From assembly GCA_033063855.1 (NCBI GenBank), contig CP093829.1, forward strand, positions 11,294,243 to 11,358,242: DNA of 64,000 bases, read 5' to 3'. Shown here one piece after another: positions 29,197 to 40,707 of this stretch. A program made the translations under genes and the position numbers. The DNA comes from Smittia aterrima (lineage: Eukaryota; Arthropoda; Insecta; Diptera; Chironomidae). Below the pieces are notes generated by a model, which was not told the origin of the DNA, did not search any database, and saw only the letters and a program-made list of their open reading frames with translations. Each line of letters begins with the position of its first letter. Position 1 is the stretch's first letter.

Positions 29197-29301
29197 ATGA
29201 ATATTAAACTCGAAACGAGCAATTCACAAATTGACACCGTGAATAAGGACGACGACGAGAAGGTAGAAGCGGTAACCGCCATCGTCATGGACAAGCAATA
29301 A
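29197..29301 (+). CDS. Possible 34-aa acidic small ORF in the desert
   Basis: ATG at 29197, TAA at 29299-29301. Codons in the second half (GAC GAC GAC GAG AAG GTA GAA GCG) look like coding sequence in an otherwise AT-rich region. The peptide begins MNIKLETSNSQIDTV and ends IVMDKQ. No homologue is recognised; it could be a terminal exon or an unexpressed ORF. Confidence 0.15.
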   Translation: MNIKLETSNSQIDTVNKDDDEKVEAVTAIVMDKQ

Positions 29302-32300
29302 GAAAATTAGTTTATCCGGCCCGTAACGAAAAGCAAGAAAGAAAAACAAGAAAGTAAAAGAAAAACACGGAACGAGCACGTAATCAATTATGATGGAAAA
29401 ATTGCAAGCTCATGACTAGTGTATCAAATATTTACGGTGCGTTTAGTTTTCGTCGTCGCTGATAGAAACTAATTTGAAAAATATGTTTCGCTCTTGTCGC
29501 TCGAAAGGTAATAAACTGAAATGACACAACGCTTTCTTAACTGACGACGAAGCAAGGGTTTGTTCAATTATCACGTAGTCAACGGATGAGAAAGGCTTCC
29601 CCGATGATAAGTGATCTATCCACTAATAGCTTCAACACCAAGAACAAATCTACTTTCGATTCACAAATCGTTGGCAAATAAAATACCAAAAAAATACACA
29701 ACACTCGTCATGTGCAGCATCAAAAATTCACCATAAATCTACTTGCACAACCAACATCGCAACACTCACAACGAATGCTTGTAAAATAATGCGAAAAAAT
29801 GTTTTATTAATTTCAACATGAAAGATGGATGATGATTCTGTGCAACTGACATGAAAAATGATCCAGTCTCTTGTTAGCGACTGTTGCATTCAATGGAAAC
29901 TGTTGCGTAAAATTTCTGTACAATCTGAGTTTTGCAAAAGCGGCTTAAGGGAGCTTTATATCGATTTTCTATTGTGTCGATGCTGTGGTAATCAAGATGT
30001 GTTTGAAATCAATAGATTTCTTCGTCGTCAATGCCAGGGAATAAAACGAATTCCTTTTCACGTCATGGTTCGAACGCGGCATTTTGGAGTCCGCATTTAA
30101 TAGGATTTCACGCTACATTATTCTCTTTGCCTGAAATATAAAGGAGTCGTTCAGAGCTTACGTACTCTGGAGGTTTCTACGAAGAAGTCTTATGATTAAT
30201 CTGTTGTAAATAATAAATATAGAAATATGTTAAAGCTTCAAAAAGTACGTAGTCGTTGAACAATCTCTGATCCAACGTTTTCTTTTTTAATCAACATCCT
30301 CTTTGGTCGTGAAAGCTCTCAATAGGATGCAAACGAAACCAACGAATACCTCTTAAGCTTTCTTCTTCCATTCCGAGGGCATAAATATTTATCGTTAGAA
30401 ATCGATCCACGTCTCATGAAACCTCATCTCTCATATCACATCACCTCTCATGTCGAGTGAAGAGAAAAAGGAAAAATCGAAATCAAACTAGCGTCAGAAT
30501 ATGTGGAGTGAATAAAGCTTATCAACATAAAATGTATTTTACATATCAATGCAAGGAAAATCCTTCAAAAGAATGCTTTTGTGTTGTGTTACGCGAGCGA
30601 AGAAATTTTACACTGCAATCGAATGCTTGGAAATCCTTAAACATTATTAAACTTGAATAAGTGCAAAAATATGGAAATTCGATCGCATTACGCAAAGCCG
30701 ACGAGTGATTTCGACGGCTTGACGGCCGGATTTGTTTGAGAAGCCGATAAACAGATTTTTCTTTGGCCAAACTGTAAATAAACTTTACATAACAAAAGAG
30801 GAAATGGAATCAGTTTGATTTATTCTTTCTATGAAAGGTTTTCTTCAAAGTTTCAATTTAACTTCATGCATTTGGTTTAGTGTTTCAGTGATGGCGACTC
30901 TTACGAATAATGACTTCCGTTGCTTTTCGAAGAAAGCCGAAAACTATAAACATTTCTAGCCAACAAGCTTTCGCGTTTTGTTTGTGTCGTCAGACGGAAT
31001 TTATTGAGCTTCGCCTGGTGCAATGCTTTAAGTGAACATATTTCAATGTCCGTAAACGAAAAAATAAAACGGCAATGCAAAAATTTATTATTTCCTTTGT
31101 TTCCTATAGAAATTCTTGAAACATTTCTAACAAACCTCTTTGCAAACCGCGTATTCCATCAAGATTGAGCTGGCATGAGTTCACAGAAGCTTTATGGTTG
31201 CATCCAGGTGTGATTAATTAATTCGTCAGGCCTCAGAAGTTGAACCGTGACAACATTTGAGCATCTTGAAAACGCCTTAATGAGGAAAAATGAGATTTCC
31301 GACAGAGCGACGGGAAAACTCAGCATGAGAGCTAATTAGTTTTCCGCAATTCATCATCATAATCACCATTTAAAATGTTAAAAAGCAGCCGCGTCATCAG
31401 GACTCTTAGAAAAGCTCATTGCCAACGCAATTAAACAAAGTCGTAAATATATTTAGCAAGCACTTGAGATGAGACCTTAAATGGAATTACACTCGTTGTA
31501 AACTGACGAAAAAACATCAAAGAACATCCGAAGATATACAAGCGGTTTTCCCTCAAGAGGCACATAATTATATGCACGATGTGTAATTAAAAACACTTAA
31601 GTCGTGAGATTTTTCATTGCAATTTTTCTCTCTCGTCAGAGCATTTCAAAAATTTTAAACCTATTTATTTATTTCTGAATCCTGAGATCAATTTTTTTTC
31701 CAAAACTATTCACTGTTTCCGTTTTAATCGATTTAGATTGCAAGTTTCTTCCGATGAACTTCTCTTATCCTCGTTCTCCTTCTACTTTCGCGCACAATAT
31801 TTTTCCACATCACCTAACTTTCTCTCGCTTCTTGCAGTTTCAAAGTTTGCTGAGTTTTCTAATTGAAGGCAGCAATTTAATTTTATTTAACGAGCTATAA
31901 AATTGGATGCGAAAAAAAGGTTTTTTTGTTAGAAGCGAGAAATTAATTGAACTTCATTAAAATTTCCACTTAACGTCTCTCGTTTTCATCATCGATATTC
32001 TTTATTGTTTTTTTTCTCGCGCGAAGTCAAAAGGAAGGAAAATTGCTGTCGTTTGTGGTTGATGTGGCGAAAATTTCATCTCAGTGGAGTAGCGGAAAAA
32101 AAGCAGAAGCACACCACAGCTTCTGGCGTTCTCCGGAAGTTTAGTCACAAGGAATGCTTTTCATTAATTTTGCTCTCAAGCTGCTGCATTGTTATCTCAT
32201 TTTGTGACATGATTTCTGAATTCTTCTGGCATGGGACGAAATTATCATAAATAATTTGAGTTTTGTCTCTCGCTCTTTCTTATTTACTCGTCTTTAATTA

Positions 32301-33301
32301 TTAAATTTCCACTCCATTGTCAAGTGTGAATGTCTGGCATTCTTCGACGATAAGCCCCAGGAAATAATCCACAGCTCCAAAGAAATTTCTGAGCTTCGAA
32401 ACAATTCAAGTCGACAGTTGTGCATAACTTTTGGAGCATGGTGAGAGCCATTGGGTTGCTACCAAACGTCTCTTGTCTTCAAGGAATTCACGTTGTGGTG
32501 TTTAATCTGCAGAAAGGGATCATTTTTCTCGCTAATTTAATTGCTGTGTTTCTCATATTTCTTCTTTTTTCCCTCCTTCCAATTCTTTTTATCCGTTGAG
32601 GGCGGTAAGGACGACAACGGATACTCACTTAAAAGCGTATCTGTTTGTTGGGAGATTATGAAAAATAGACAATTTTTTCACGTTCCGGGGCATAAAAACA
32701 AAGACTCTAATGCTTCTGGTGCGTCCCACTCCGCCTTTGACAGCCGTCTGCTCATACATTTTAATTTGTTCAGAGTTGGGGACGGCATCGGTCTTCTAAT
32801 GCTTTAACAGCTAATTAATTTCAATTCTTTTTGTCGCGGAAGTAGGACAGCTGGGAGTAGTGAAGCCATTTGTATAAAAAAAGGCTTTTCAAAGGTTCCT
32901 GAAGATGTTGTAAAGACTTTTTTTTTGATCTTTTGAGTCTCTTAGATTTTCCTCGATTGTTTCTTTTAATGGTTTTTCTTGAAAGGTGAAAGGGGTGAAA
33001 GAGAATTAATAATCCTAATTGCGTGGGTTACTTTACTTCAGACCTGAAATTCTCTACAAGGAAACGTTTCGAATTAAAATATCGGGAGTGCATACTTTGA
33101 ATCTGAACGGAAGTGAAGTCAAATTACTTAGGGGATCAAGTGGAGATATCAATTTGTAGACTGAAGTCTCATTTGATTTGTTTGAAGAATATTATTTTAT
33201 TTCGGGAGTATAAAGTTTCAAACATTTCTTCCACAGCAAAAAATATAACTAAGAATAAAGATTTTTGTACATTTAAAGGAAGTTCATTGCGTATGGTTGA
33301 T

Positions 33302-35292
33302 TTAGACATGATTTGAACTGTTTTTGTTCATATCTCGCTTCTTCAAAACATCGTTGACGATTTTCTGAACATTTTCCGGCATCGGCTTTTGAGCATTAGC
33401 AAATTCTGTTAAGAATACTTTCATTTCATTTATCTTTCGACGTTTATCTTCAACTTCTTGCTTTCGCTTTTCGTACAGAGCTTTGCATTCTGCAAGCGAT
33501 TTCTTCTTGAAAGAGTCTTTATCGGCTACGACTTGCTCAATGTACCTGTGATAAGTTGCGATATTAATCTTAAGTTTGGCGGTGTACGAATTAAGATTTT
33601 CCAGTCTAGCTGCATTTTCTCGATATTTGCTTTCGCTCTTTCGTGTTAAATCATCGATTTTGGCTTCGACTCTGATTTTCTCAGAATAAACTTTATCAAA
33701 CGATGTCTTGACAGTCTGAATTTCCTCAACAAGAAGTGTGTTTTCATTATTCAGTTTATTCTCTTCCACATCGAGCTCGATCAGCGACTTTGCTATTATC
33801 GCGAGAGCATGCTGAAATTTCTCACTGAGTTGAATAAGACCTCGTCTCAAACGATCAATTTCAGCTTCAAGTAAGACAGCATCTCCGATGTTAGTCGTTT
33901 TGATTTCAAAAGTTGCTGGATCAAACTTCTCGTGCATTCCAGAGACTTGTAATTCGCTGGCCAAAGTGTAAATCAAATTGTTGAGCTTATCGATAAGATG
34001 AGATTTCTTTCGAATAAGATTGGAGAGTTGAATTTCTCGTTCACTACTGCGTTCAGTCAACTCCATGACATCATTTCGTTTAATTTCGAGCAAACCCTTC
34101 ACCTCTGTTATTTCAACCAACAATTTGTTTCGTTGCTCCTGAGTCATAGCTTGTCGCGATAGTTTTTCGCGCCACTTGAACAGCTCTTTAGAAGCATTTT
34201 CTTTAGAAGCTTGTTTTGATTTTATGATGTCCTCTAAGTTTGAGATTTTCAATGATAAATCATTGTTAATTCGCTCAAGATTCTTACACTCTTTTTTCAA
34301 ACCTTTCATTGTATTGAATTTTTCATTGATTTCTTGCATGAGACTGACCGGTTGCGATTCTCTTTGCAGTTGCTCAATCGAAGTTTTTAAGCGATCAAGT
34401 TCAGTTTCGATATTTCCGCCATGTCCAAGCATTTTCTCAAGATACATTTTTCTCATCTCTTGAATCTTTGCTGTTTCGGATTCGTCTTGATTGTTCCAGT
34501 AGATGAATGCTTCGCCCATTTTTCCCATAAAGTTCTTTGTAAACTCTGCTGAGTTGAATTCTTCAGTAGCAGAATAGTCAATCATGCTCTGATCAGCTTC
34601 AAATACAACAAACTCTGTCAACCATGCAAGAAGAATGATAATACTGTTCTGGCAATGTGGGGCTGATGGAGTTTTCAGTGATGATTTGTTCATTGTGTAT
34701 GGATAATCAAAACCCGGGCTCGTGATGAGATTGTAAACGTAATCGACGTAATTGCTACCATCAATGTTAACATTTGTTCCAACAATTGGTTTTAAGAATA
34801 ACTGAAGGATCATGATGAACTGTTTGTGAGTCATTGCTTTTAATCCTTTCTGAGAGAGCTCCTTAAATTCACTGTGATCTCCAAGAGCCTCAAGTATTTG
34901 ATGCGTCTTTTCAGCTACAAACATCCTATCTTCCACTGGTGCCTTCTCTTTCTCAGCTGTCATTGGGAAAATCGTTGCTCTGTCTCGAGATTGTGATCGA
35001 TTCGGAGTTCGAGATGGAGTCATTCCGGTCATTAAAGTATTCGATGAAGAAGCTCGTGATAATCCAGTCATCAAGGTATTAGAAGAAGAAGCTCTTGATA
35101 AACCCGAACGAAGAGCTGACGATGGCTGTGCAAGTCGACTTTGTCTAAAAGCGTCAATAAAAAATTCTTATTAGAATTATCTCAAAACAAATGCTAAGAC
35201 CATTTTATTGATTTATAAACTTACCGCAGACTTGCCGACGTTTTGATTGCCGACGATTGAAACTCGCTTGTTCGTCGAGGTATTTGCGACAT
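33302..35292 (-). CDS. Ndc80: Kinetochore protein Ndc80/Hec1
   Basis: Two exons: 35225-35292 (MSQIPRRTSEF...) and 33302-35144, 1911 nt, 636 aa. This is the Ndc80 subunit of the four-protein outer-kinetochore complex that binds microtubules. The basic Ser/Thr-rich N-terminal tail (~1-95) is followed by a calponin-homology domain (~97-210; FVAEKTHQILEALGDHSEF and the region ending LTEFVVFE) and then a long heptad-rich coiled coil (~275-615). Family size is typical (~600-650 aa). The N-tail holds a two-fold repeat of GLSRASSSNTLMT, encoded by a 39-bp tandem duplication around 35034-35111, and is rich in possible Aurora-type sites. It is transcribed divergently from Oxa1. Confidence 0.95.
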
Positions 35293-35515
35293 TTTTAAGT
35301 GTTTTCGTTCGTTCGTTACCAGTTAAATTAATTAATTTTGATCTCGAAGTTTCAAATATTATTTCAACGTTAATTTGTCACCTCGGGAATAACGAACACA
35401 ACTTTCCGTTAAATTTGAAACTTTCGTCTTCTCGGGAATGAATCGGTCTTCGCGAGGAAAATCAAAACAGAAAATATTTCTAAAATAAAAAAGTTAATTT
35501 TAGAAGAAACGAATA
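35293..35515. promoter_or_regulatory. Shared divergent promoter, Ndc80/Oxa1
   Basis: Only 223 bp separate the two start codons, which point away from each other, so both promoters and 5'UTRs must lie here. No TATA box is obvious. Confidence 0.6.
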
Positions 35516-36785
35516 ATGTTGCGATGCGTTGGAGTTGTCAGAGCTCTTCAGAATGGCTCGATCACTTGTGCTTTAACAAAGGTGAGCAGTGTTTTCATGT
35601 AAATTTCTTTAAATTAAAATTTTCGATTTCATCACATTTCAGCCGCAAGCAAAACTCAATGTCAGGAATTTCAGTCAGTTGCAAAGAACTACAGCTTTTT
35701 CACCGATTCTTAGTCAAAATCTTCAATCAAATGCTGTTAGATATGCAAGCACTGAGAGTGGACCGACAATATTCGAAAACATCCCAGAGCCACCGTCAAT
35801 CCCACAACTCATTGAAAAAGCTTCAGATTCACTCGCAGCAGGAGCAGAGCCAGCTTTCTCGACACTCGGTTTGGGAGGTTGGACACCCGTCGGCTTAGTG
35901 CAGAATTGCATGGAATATCTTCACATTGGACTGGATATTCCTTGGTGGGGTTGCATTATGATTGGAACAATTTGTGTAAGGACAATTATTTTTCCACTCG
36001 TCATCATGTCACAGAGAAACAGCGCTAAGATGAATAACAATTTACCACAAATTCAACACCTCCAAGCGAAAATGACTGAAGCTCGTCAAAGTGGAAACGC
36101 ACTCGATGCCGCTCGCTATTCGCAAGAGATGGTGACATTCATGAAAGAGAAAGAGTTAAATCCACTGAAGAATATGATGGTGCCTCTTGCACAAGCTCCT
36201 CTTTTCATCTCTTTCTTCATTGGACTCCGTCAAATGGCAAATGCTCCCGTTGAGTCTTTAACGACTGGTGGACTTTTCTGGTTCACTGACTTGACAGTCC
36301 CCGATCAATTCTTTCTCCTTCCTATCATAACCAGTTGTACAATGTTGCTGACGATTGAGGTCGGAACTGATGGTGCAAGATTGGCCGCATCAAATATGCA
36401 AACAATGAAATATGTACTGAGAGCGCTGCCGTTCGTAATTTTGCCGTTCACTGTGAATTTCCCAGGCGCAATCCTCACTTACTGGACATGCAGTAACTTT
36501 ATTTCACTTGCGCAAGTTGGAATCCTGAAAATCCCATCAGTTCGTGATTACTTCAAGATCGACAAGCTCGTGACTCATAAACCTGAAGATATGCCTTCGA
36601 AGAAGGGATTCCGTGAAGGATTAAAAGACTCATGGACTAATATGAAAATCACAAGAGAATTGGAGGAACGAAGGCGTATCGACGACATTATATTTCAAAG
36701 AGCAGCCAAAGGCGCAATTACGAAAACTTACAAGTTCGATCCAACTAAGCCGAGACCTAGCACTATCGAAGCAAAGAAACGATAA
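35516..36785 (+). CDS. OXA1L: Mitochondrial inner-membrane insertase Oxa1/OXA1L
   Basis: Exons 35516-35581 and 35643-36785, 1209 nt, 402 aa. It is a YidC/Oxa1/Alb3-family protein that inserts mitochondrially made and some imported proteins into the inner membrane. The N-terminus (MLRCVGVVRALQNG) is basic and presequence-like. Membrane segments begin at ~116 (GLDIPWWGCIMIGTICVR) and include the family stretch around PLAQAPLFISFFIGLRQMA and the C-terminal pair ending FISLAQVGILKIP. The matrix tail (~300-402) is strongly basic, as expected for ribosome contact. It diverges from Ndc80 and converges on galla-2. Confidence 0.95.
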
Positions 36786-36858
36786 ATACTTTAGTTGATT
36801 GAATTTTTCGTTTACTTAACAGCGATTGAATAAAATATTAAATAGATTTTATTTGTGT
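36786..36858. terminator. Convergent 3' ends of Oxa1 and galla-2
   Basis: The stop codons face each other across 73 bp. AATAAA occurs on the + strand at 36829-36834 (Oxa1). On the - strand it occurs at 36848-36853, just past the galla-2 stop, so the transcripts probably overlap. Confidence 0.6.
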
Positions 36859-37435
36859 TTATTTTGCGCTGATACATTCGTTAACAACTTGCATAAGATG
36901 AGCATTTTCAAGCGAAGCTGCAACTCTCTCTTTGTCCTTGAGTTGTTTATTGATTGCGTTTTCTGACGAGTGAGTTCCTGGTGTAATTTCTACGCTGATT
37001 TTGAACCGAGGAGGAAGGGCTCTGATGAGTTTAACTCGAATACTAAGACCGATTAGAGTCGCCATAGAGCAATGCTGTAAAGAACAATTGTTAGAGCAAC
37101 TCAAGGTTTTTTTTTATAAAACGATTGAACATACTGGGATCGTTGGAGTGAAGTTAATGAAAACTTCGCTTTTCTCATTGTCAACTGTAACTCGGTTCTC
37201 CTCTAGAACATGCAGCTCCTCAAGTGTCAGTGGATGCTCCGGGTCATTTATATTTCTTATCAAGTCTGAAAGCACGAAACTTAATAACACAAACATACAA
37301 AAAATTAAAATCCATACCAAAAACTTCGCGTGTGTCGATTGGATCTGCCACATCCTCATTCAGATCATCTTTACTCAATTTACGTTCATCTGTCTTCTTA
37401 TAGACATTAGGATTAATATTTTCGAGTTCAGACAT
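36859..37435 (-). CDS. galla-2: MIP18-family cytosolic Fe-S assembly factor (galla-2/CIAO2B)
   Basis: Three exons: 37318-37435, 37135-37265, 36859-37074, 465 nt, 154 aa. CIAO2 proteins form the CIA targeting complex with CIAO1 and MMS19 and deliver Fe-S clusters to nuclear and cytosolic apoproteins. Family hallmarks are in order: DPIDTREVFGDLIRNINDPE, HPLTLEELHV, then FTPTIPHCSMATLIGLSIRV with the conserved Cys85, and VEITPGTHSSENAINKQL. Length matches the family (~155-160 aa). The fit to CIAO2B (galla-2) rather than CIAO2A is based on the N-terminus (NPNVYKK). Confidence 0.93.
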
Positions 37436-38243
37436 TCTTTATTTCTTCAAAAACCTTTTGCGTGTGAAATAAAAATAAACTGAGATGACCGAACAAGGGA
37501 AACCTTCTGAATTTTAACTTTCCAATATTGGAATATTGGGGAATACTGTGGAAAGTTAAAACCCCCATCTAGTGGTCGTTAAGAAACGGATCAAAAAAAA
37601 GTGAGCCGTTACAAAAATTTATCAAGTTGTAGATGTGACAACCGGGATTAAAATTTATAAGGAGCAGAAGTGAATGTTTCACCGGGATTTAAAACCTGAT
37701 TTTATTTTGAATTTCTATATGTAATTAGGTTTTAAAGTCTCACATGAAAACAATGTTACTTGAAATAACCAAGATTGATATCAAAACAGGAGAAAAATAT
37801 GAAAATATTCACATGCTTCCGTTCCCCATTTTCAGGTCGTCATTTTTGACTGATGAGTTTTCGTTTTCCATAAACCAAATTTTTCGCGTTAATGTAAGAT
37901 TTTCTTAGTTTAGACTATCTTTAGGAAATTCATCGCTGGTCACCTAACGACGGTTAGTGATCAGCAAATCTTATTTTTAATAAATATAAATTTAGCTCAG
38001 CAAATATAAATTTAGTAGAAAAAAATAGTTTTTTCAGAGTTTGAGTGGAGAAATGTGATAAACTCCCGTTCAAAGTGGAAAAACTCATTTGAAATTAAGA
38101 TTGAATTTCTCGCCTGTCAAGGTGATAAAATTCTCAATGACTGATGATAACGCATGACAAATTGTTAATTAGATTGAAGTTTAATCAAATTTTCTTTCAG
38201 TATTAAAATTTATTAAGACGAGTAGAGTCTTCAAATTTTAAAA
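37436..38243. other. Intergenic spacer before the four-TM array
   Basis: Holds the galla-2 5' region, the 12-bp inverted repeat at 37512-37561, and a short direct repeat of aaatataaatttag around 37980-38020. TGATAA sites at 38056 and 38123 lie before array copy 1. No gene seen. Confidence 0.5.
37512..37561. repeat. Perfect 12-bp inverted repeat with palindromic loop
   Basis: TTTTAACTTTCC at 37512-37523 is exactly complementary to GGAAAGTTAAAA at 37550-37561. The 26-nt loop contains two direct AATATTGG copies and a ccaatattgg palindrome. It could fold as a hairpin or be a remnant of a small mobile element end. Confidence 0.6.
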
Positions 38244-38915
38244 ATGGAAGCTCCGAAAGTTAAAAAGTTCCTGTGCTGTATTGAGCTTGAATTAGGTGGA
38301 TTAATTATTGGATGGTAAAATTTTATCTTAAATTTTAACAAAGTGATAATTAAATTGAACCTATTTTCAGGGGCGCATTGATTACGAGTTTGTTGGCAAT
38401 GTTATTTTTAGCTTGGGTGATCGTACGAGTTGTTTCATTTAACAATCGAGAAGAACTTGACTTAATCTTCCATGCTGCTTTTGCTAGTAATTTTAAAAGC
38501 TTTCAAGCTTTAAACGCATTTAAAACTTTTGGTTTTTTTAGCAATGATCTCGATAACTTCGATTTACTTCATTTTCTTCTTTGCCGTTTTCATCGCGAGC
38601 GCCTTGTTCTTGATTGGAGTTAAAGAAAGAAATCATTCTCACCTCATGCCTCTAAAGCATCTTTTGATTCTTTCAATTGCAATGTCATTTCTTCAAATTT
38701 TTGAAACTCGATTGATTGGACTTGTTTGGGCTGTTCTAACAATTTCACTCAGTCTCTTTTTGTTAATCAATGTTTATTCACTTTTTGAGAAATTCAAAAA
38801 AGAAAGGCTTAAAGGATTCAATGTCGAGGTGTTTACAGTTAACGATAAAGACGAACAGTTAACTGTTACCGATGTCATTAGCCCCCAAAAAGCTTCGACT
38901 GACTTTAACATTTAA
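38244..38915 (+). CDS. Four-TM membrane protein, array copy 1
   Basis: Exons 38244-38314, 38371-38486, 38542-38915, 561 nt, 186 aa. The N-terminus carries the array signature FLCCIELELGGLIIGW, and four hydrophobic segments follow. The basic loop between TM2 and TM3 is present (GVKERNHSH), as is the NVYSLFEKFKKERL motif after TM4. It differs from the others: the first intron splits the GW codon, and the intron normally found before RNH is missing. The C-tail is long and acidic (EVFTVNDKDEQLTVTD). The function is unknown. It resembles insect-only tetraspan families such as DUF4728 or Pasiflora-like proteins; that link is from memory and unconfirmed. Confidence 0.75.
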
Positions 38916-39079
38916 ATGACTAATAAAGTGCTAGTTTTGAAAACGTGTTATCGTTAATAACGTTATTTATTCTAAACATTGAATCATCGCCAAGTTAAAG
39001 TGGTTCAAAAGAAATTTGCTTGTGCCATAAAATCTGAGTCACATCGACAAACTTTGAATTTATTCGCTTCAAGATTTTC

Positions 39080-39090
39080 TGATAAGATAA
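39080..39090. promoter_or_regulatory. Tandem GATA site upstream of array copy 2
   Basis: TGATAAGATAA, two overlapping WGATAR matches about 98 bp before the ATG. WGATAR sites bind GATA factors, which drive many insect midgut genes; the role here is inferred. Confidence 0.4.
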
Positions 39091-39187
39091 AAGAACTGAT
39101 TGTGAGTAAAGCATAATTAAAACGGTGGAAGTTCTGAAATATTAAATCAGTTCGATTTCTACGGCTAAACAGTGAAAACAAGTAATA

Positions 39188-39715
39188 ATGGGCTGCCCAC
39201 CAACAGTAAATAATTTTTTGTGTTGCATCACTTTGGAAACCGGTGGATTGATCATCGGATGGATCAATCTGATTTTAAGTTTCCTCGTGCTTGTCGGTTC
39301 AATCATAACTTTGAGTTTAATCTCTATTGGTCATGAACAAATTGATAACAATGATCCTTGGCTCGGATCGTTTGTTGCTTTCGTGATTTTTTTGTCGCTG
39401 TTCATCATCTACTATCTGGTTTCATTTATTGCTTCTTTGATGCTAATCCAAGCTGTCAGAAAGGTGAGTTCTTACTAGATAGTGTTACAACACAACTAAA
39501 ATTATTTTTCCTATCAGCGTGATCACTCGAGAATGGTTCTCTTCATGATTCTAATGGCCATAGGAGTTATCCTTCAGTTTATTCAAGTCTTAGCTGCTGG
39601 ATGGGCTACTTTCTTCAGTGCTCTCTTCTTTGCTCTTCTCAGTGCCTACTGGTTCATCTGCATATACTCGCTTTACGACAAGCTGAGGGGTGGAACAATG
39701 ACTGCTTACGCTTAA
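39188..39715 (+). CDS. Four-TM membrane protein, array copy 2
   Basis: Exons 39188-39463 and 39518-39715, 474 nt, 157 aa. The signature FLCCITLETGGLIIGW is intact. Unlike most copies, it has no intron between TM1 and TM2, so there are two exons. TM1 and TM2 flank a short acidic loop (EQIDNNDPW). The junction before TM3 is phase 0 at VRK|RDHSR, and TM4 ends in CIYSLYDKLRGG. No signal peptide or enzymatic motif is present. Same family as its neighbours, on the same strand, with a GATA pair ~100 bp upstream. Function unknown. Confidence 0.8.
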
Positions 39716-39956
39716 AATCGGAAGTCTCAAGCTCAATTATTAATTAATTTGTGATGTGAAATTCCTGTAAGACCATTAAAATATTTCTTATCAAGAAGAT
39801 AAACTTTGAATTTGAACTTTGAAATCAAGGAATCACGATCGTCATAAAAATTCCGATAAAAGTGAACTCAGCAGTTAATTCTGTCTATTTTTGAATTACT
39901 GACACGCCTGGCTTATCGCGAGAGAAATGTGATTAGTTAGCGTAAAATTTGATGAG

Positions 39957-39968
39957 TGATAAGATAAA
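39957..39968. promoter_or_regulatory. Tandem GATA site upstream of array copy 3
   Basis: TGATAAGATAAA, 70-81 bp before the ATG at 40038, the same arrangement as before copy 2. Confidence 0.4.
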
Positions 39969-40037
39969 GTTTTCCTTTAACATTGATAAATTTTCGATCA
40001 GGCGCCGCAGTGATTTTTTGTTCGCCAATTCGAGTAA

Positions 40038-40662
40038 ATGAAGTTTCCAACTGTCGATAAGTTTTTCTTTTGCCTTTCTCTCGAGACTGGAGCAATGGTT
40101 CTTGCAGGATCGAGTTTCGTTTTAAGCATCGGAATGGTTTCGCTAGGAACATACCTTTTAGTTCGATACGTGAGCTTCTTCGTAACATTAAACGAAACAG
40201 ATCAAGACTTTTTTCGATCTCTTCTCATCAGTAAGTGAAATTTGTTATTTAAGTTATTTTGATATTCATTTTCTCTTTTTAGCTTTAGTAATTGTTTATT
40301 CAATCTACGTTCTTTACTTTTGTCTTCTCTCATTTGCTGCTGTCTCGCTTGTCATTGGAACAATGAATGTAAGATTTAAGAACTTTCAATTTGGCCTTGA
40401 AAATTTACTAAAGAAAATTTAATTTTAGCGCAATCACAATCAACTCTTACTCTTCATCATTCTATTAGCAGTCGACGTGATCGTGTTTCTTTTTCAAATA
40501 TTTCAACTTGGAATTCTATTCCTCATCCCATCAATACTCGCGACAGTTCTAAGCATTTATTTTTTCGTTTGCATCTATTCACTTTATCAAATATTCAAGA
40601 GGGAAAAGTTTAGACCAGAAATAAACGGAATGTATGAGAATGTTGTTTTAAGAAATTTATAA
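40038..40662 (+). CDS. Four-TM membrane protein, array copy 3
   Basis: Exons 40038-40230, 40283-40368, 40429-40662, 513 nt, 170 aa. The signature is degraded: FFFCLSLETGAMVLAG replaces LETGG..GW, so both a Gly and the Trp are lost. The middle exon is 86 nt, as in five other copies, and enters at phase 1. It ends VIGTMN|RNHNQL at the usual phase-0 junction. TM4 ends VCIYSLYQIFKREKF, followed by a short polar tail. Function unknown. The pseudo-protease gene converges on it from the other strand, 45 bp past its stop. Confidence 0.78.
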
Positions 40663-40707
40663 ACTCAAACTCGAATGAATATAACTTTTATTTATTGTTT
40701 GAAGTCA

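Larger units (their letters stand above)
18919..33301. other. 14.4 kb non-coding stretch
   Basis: No gene could be assembled here. The interval upstream of the collagen ATG must hold its promoter. A few patches stand out from the AT-rich background: 20940-21470, which contains two copies of a 12-mer aacataaattta (seen on the minus strand) within 50 bp; 23180-23290; 26888-26992; 29197-29301; and an imperfect hairpin at 30696-30722. None shows a family I recognise. Confidence 0.55.

Noticed and set aside
32541..32807. 88-codon + strand open frame in the desert
   Set aside because: The hydrophobic start comes from a pyrimidine-rich tract; the rest lacks any recognisable feature.
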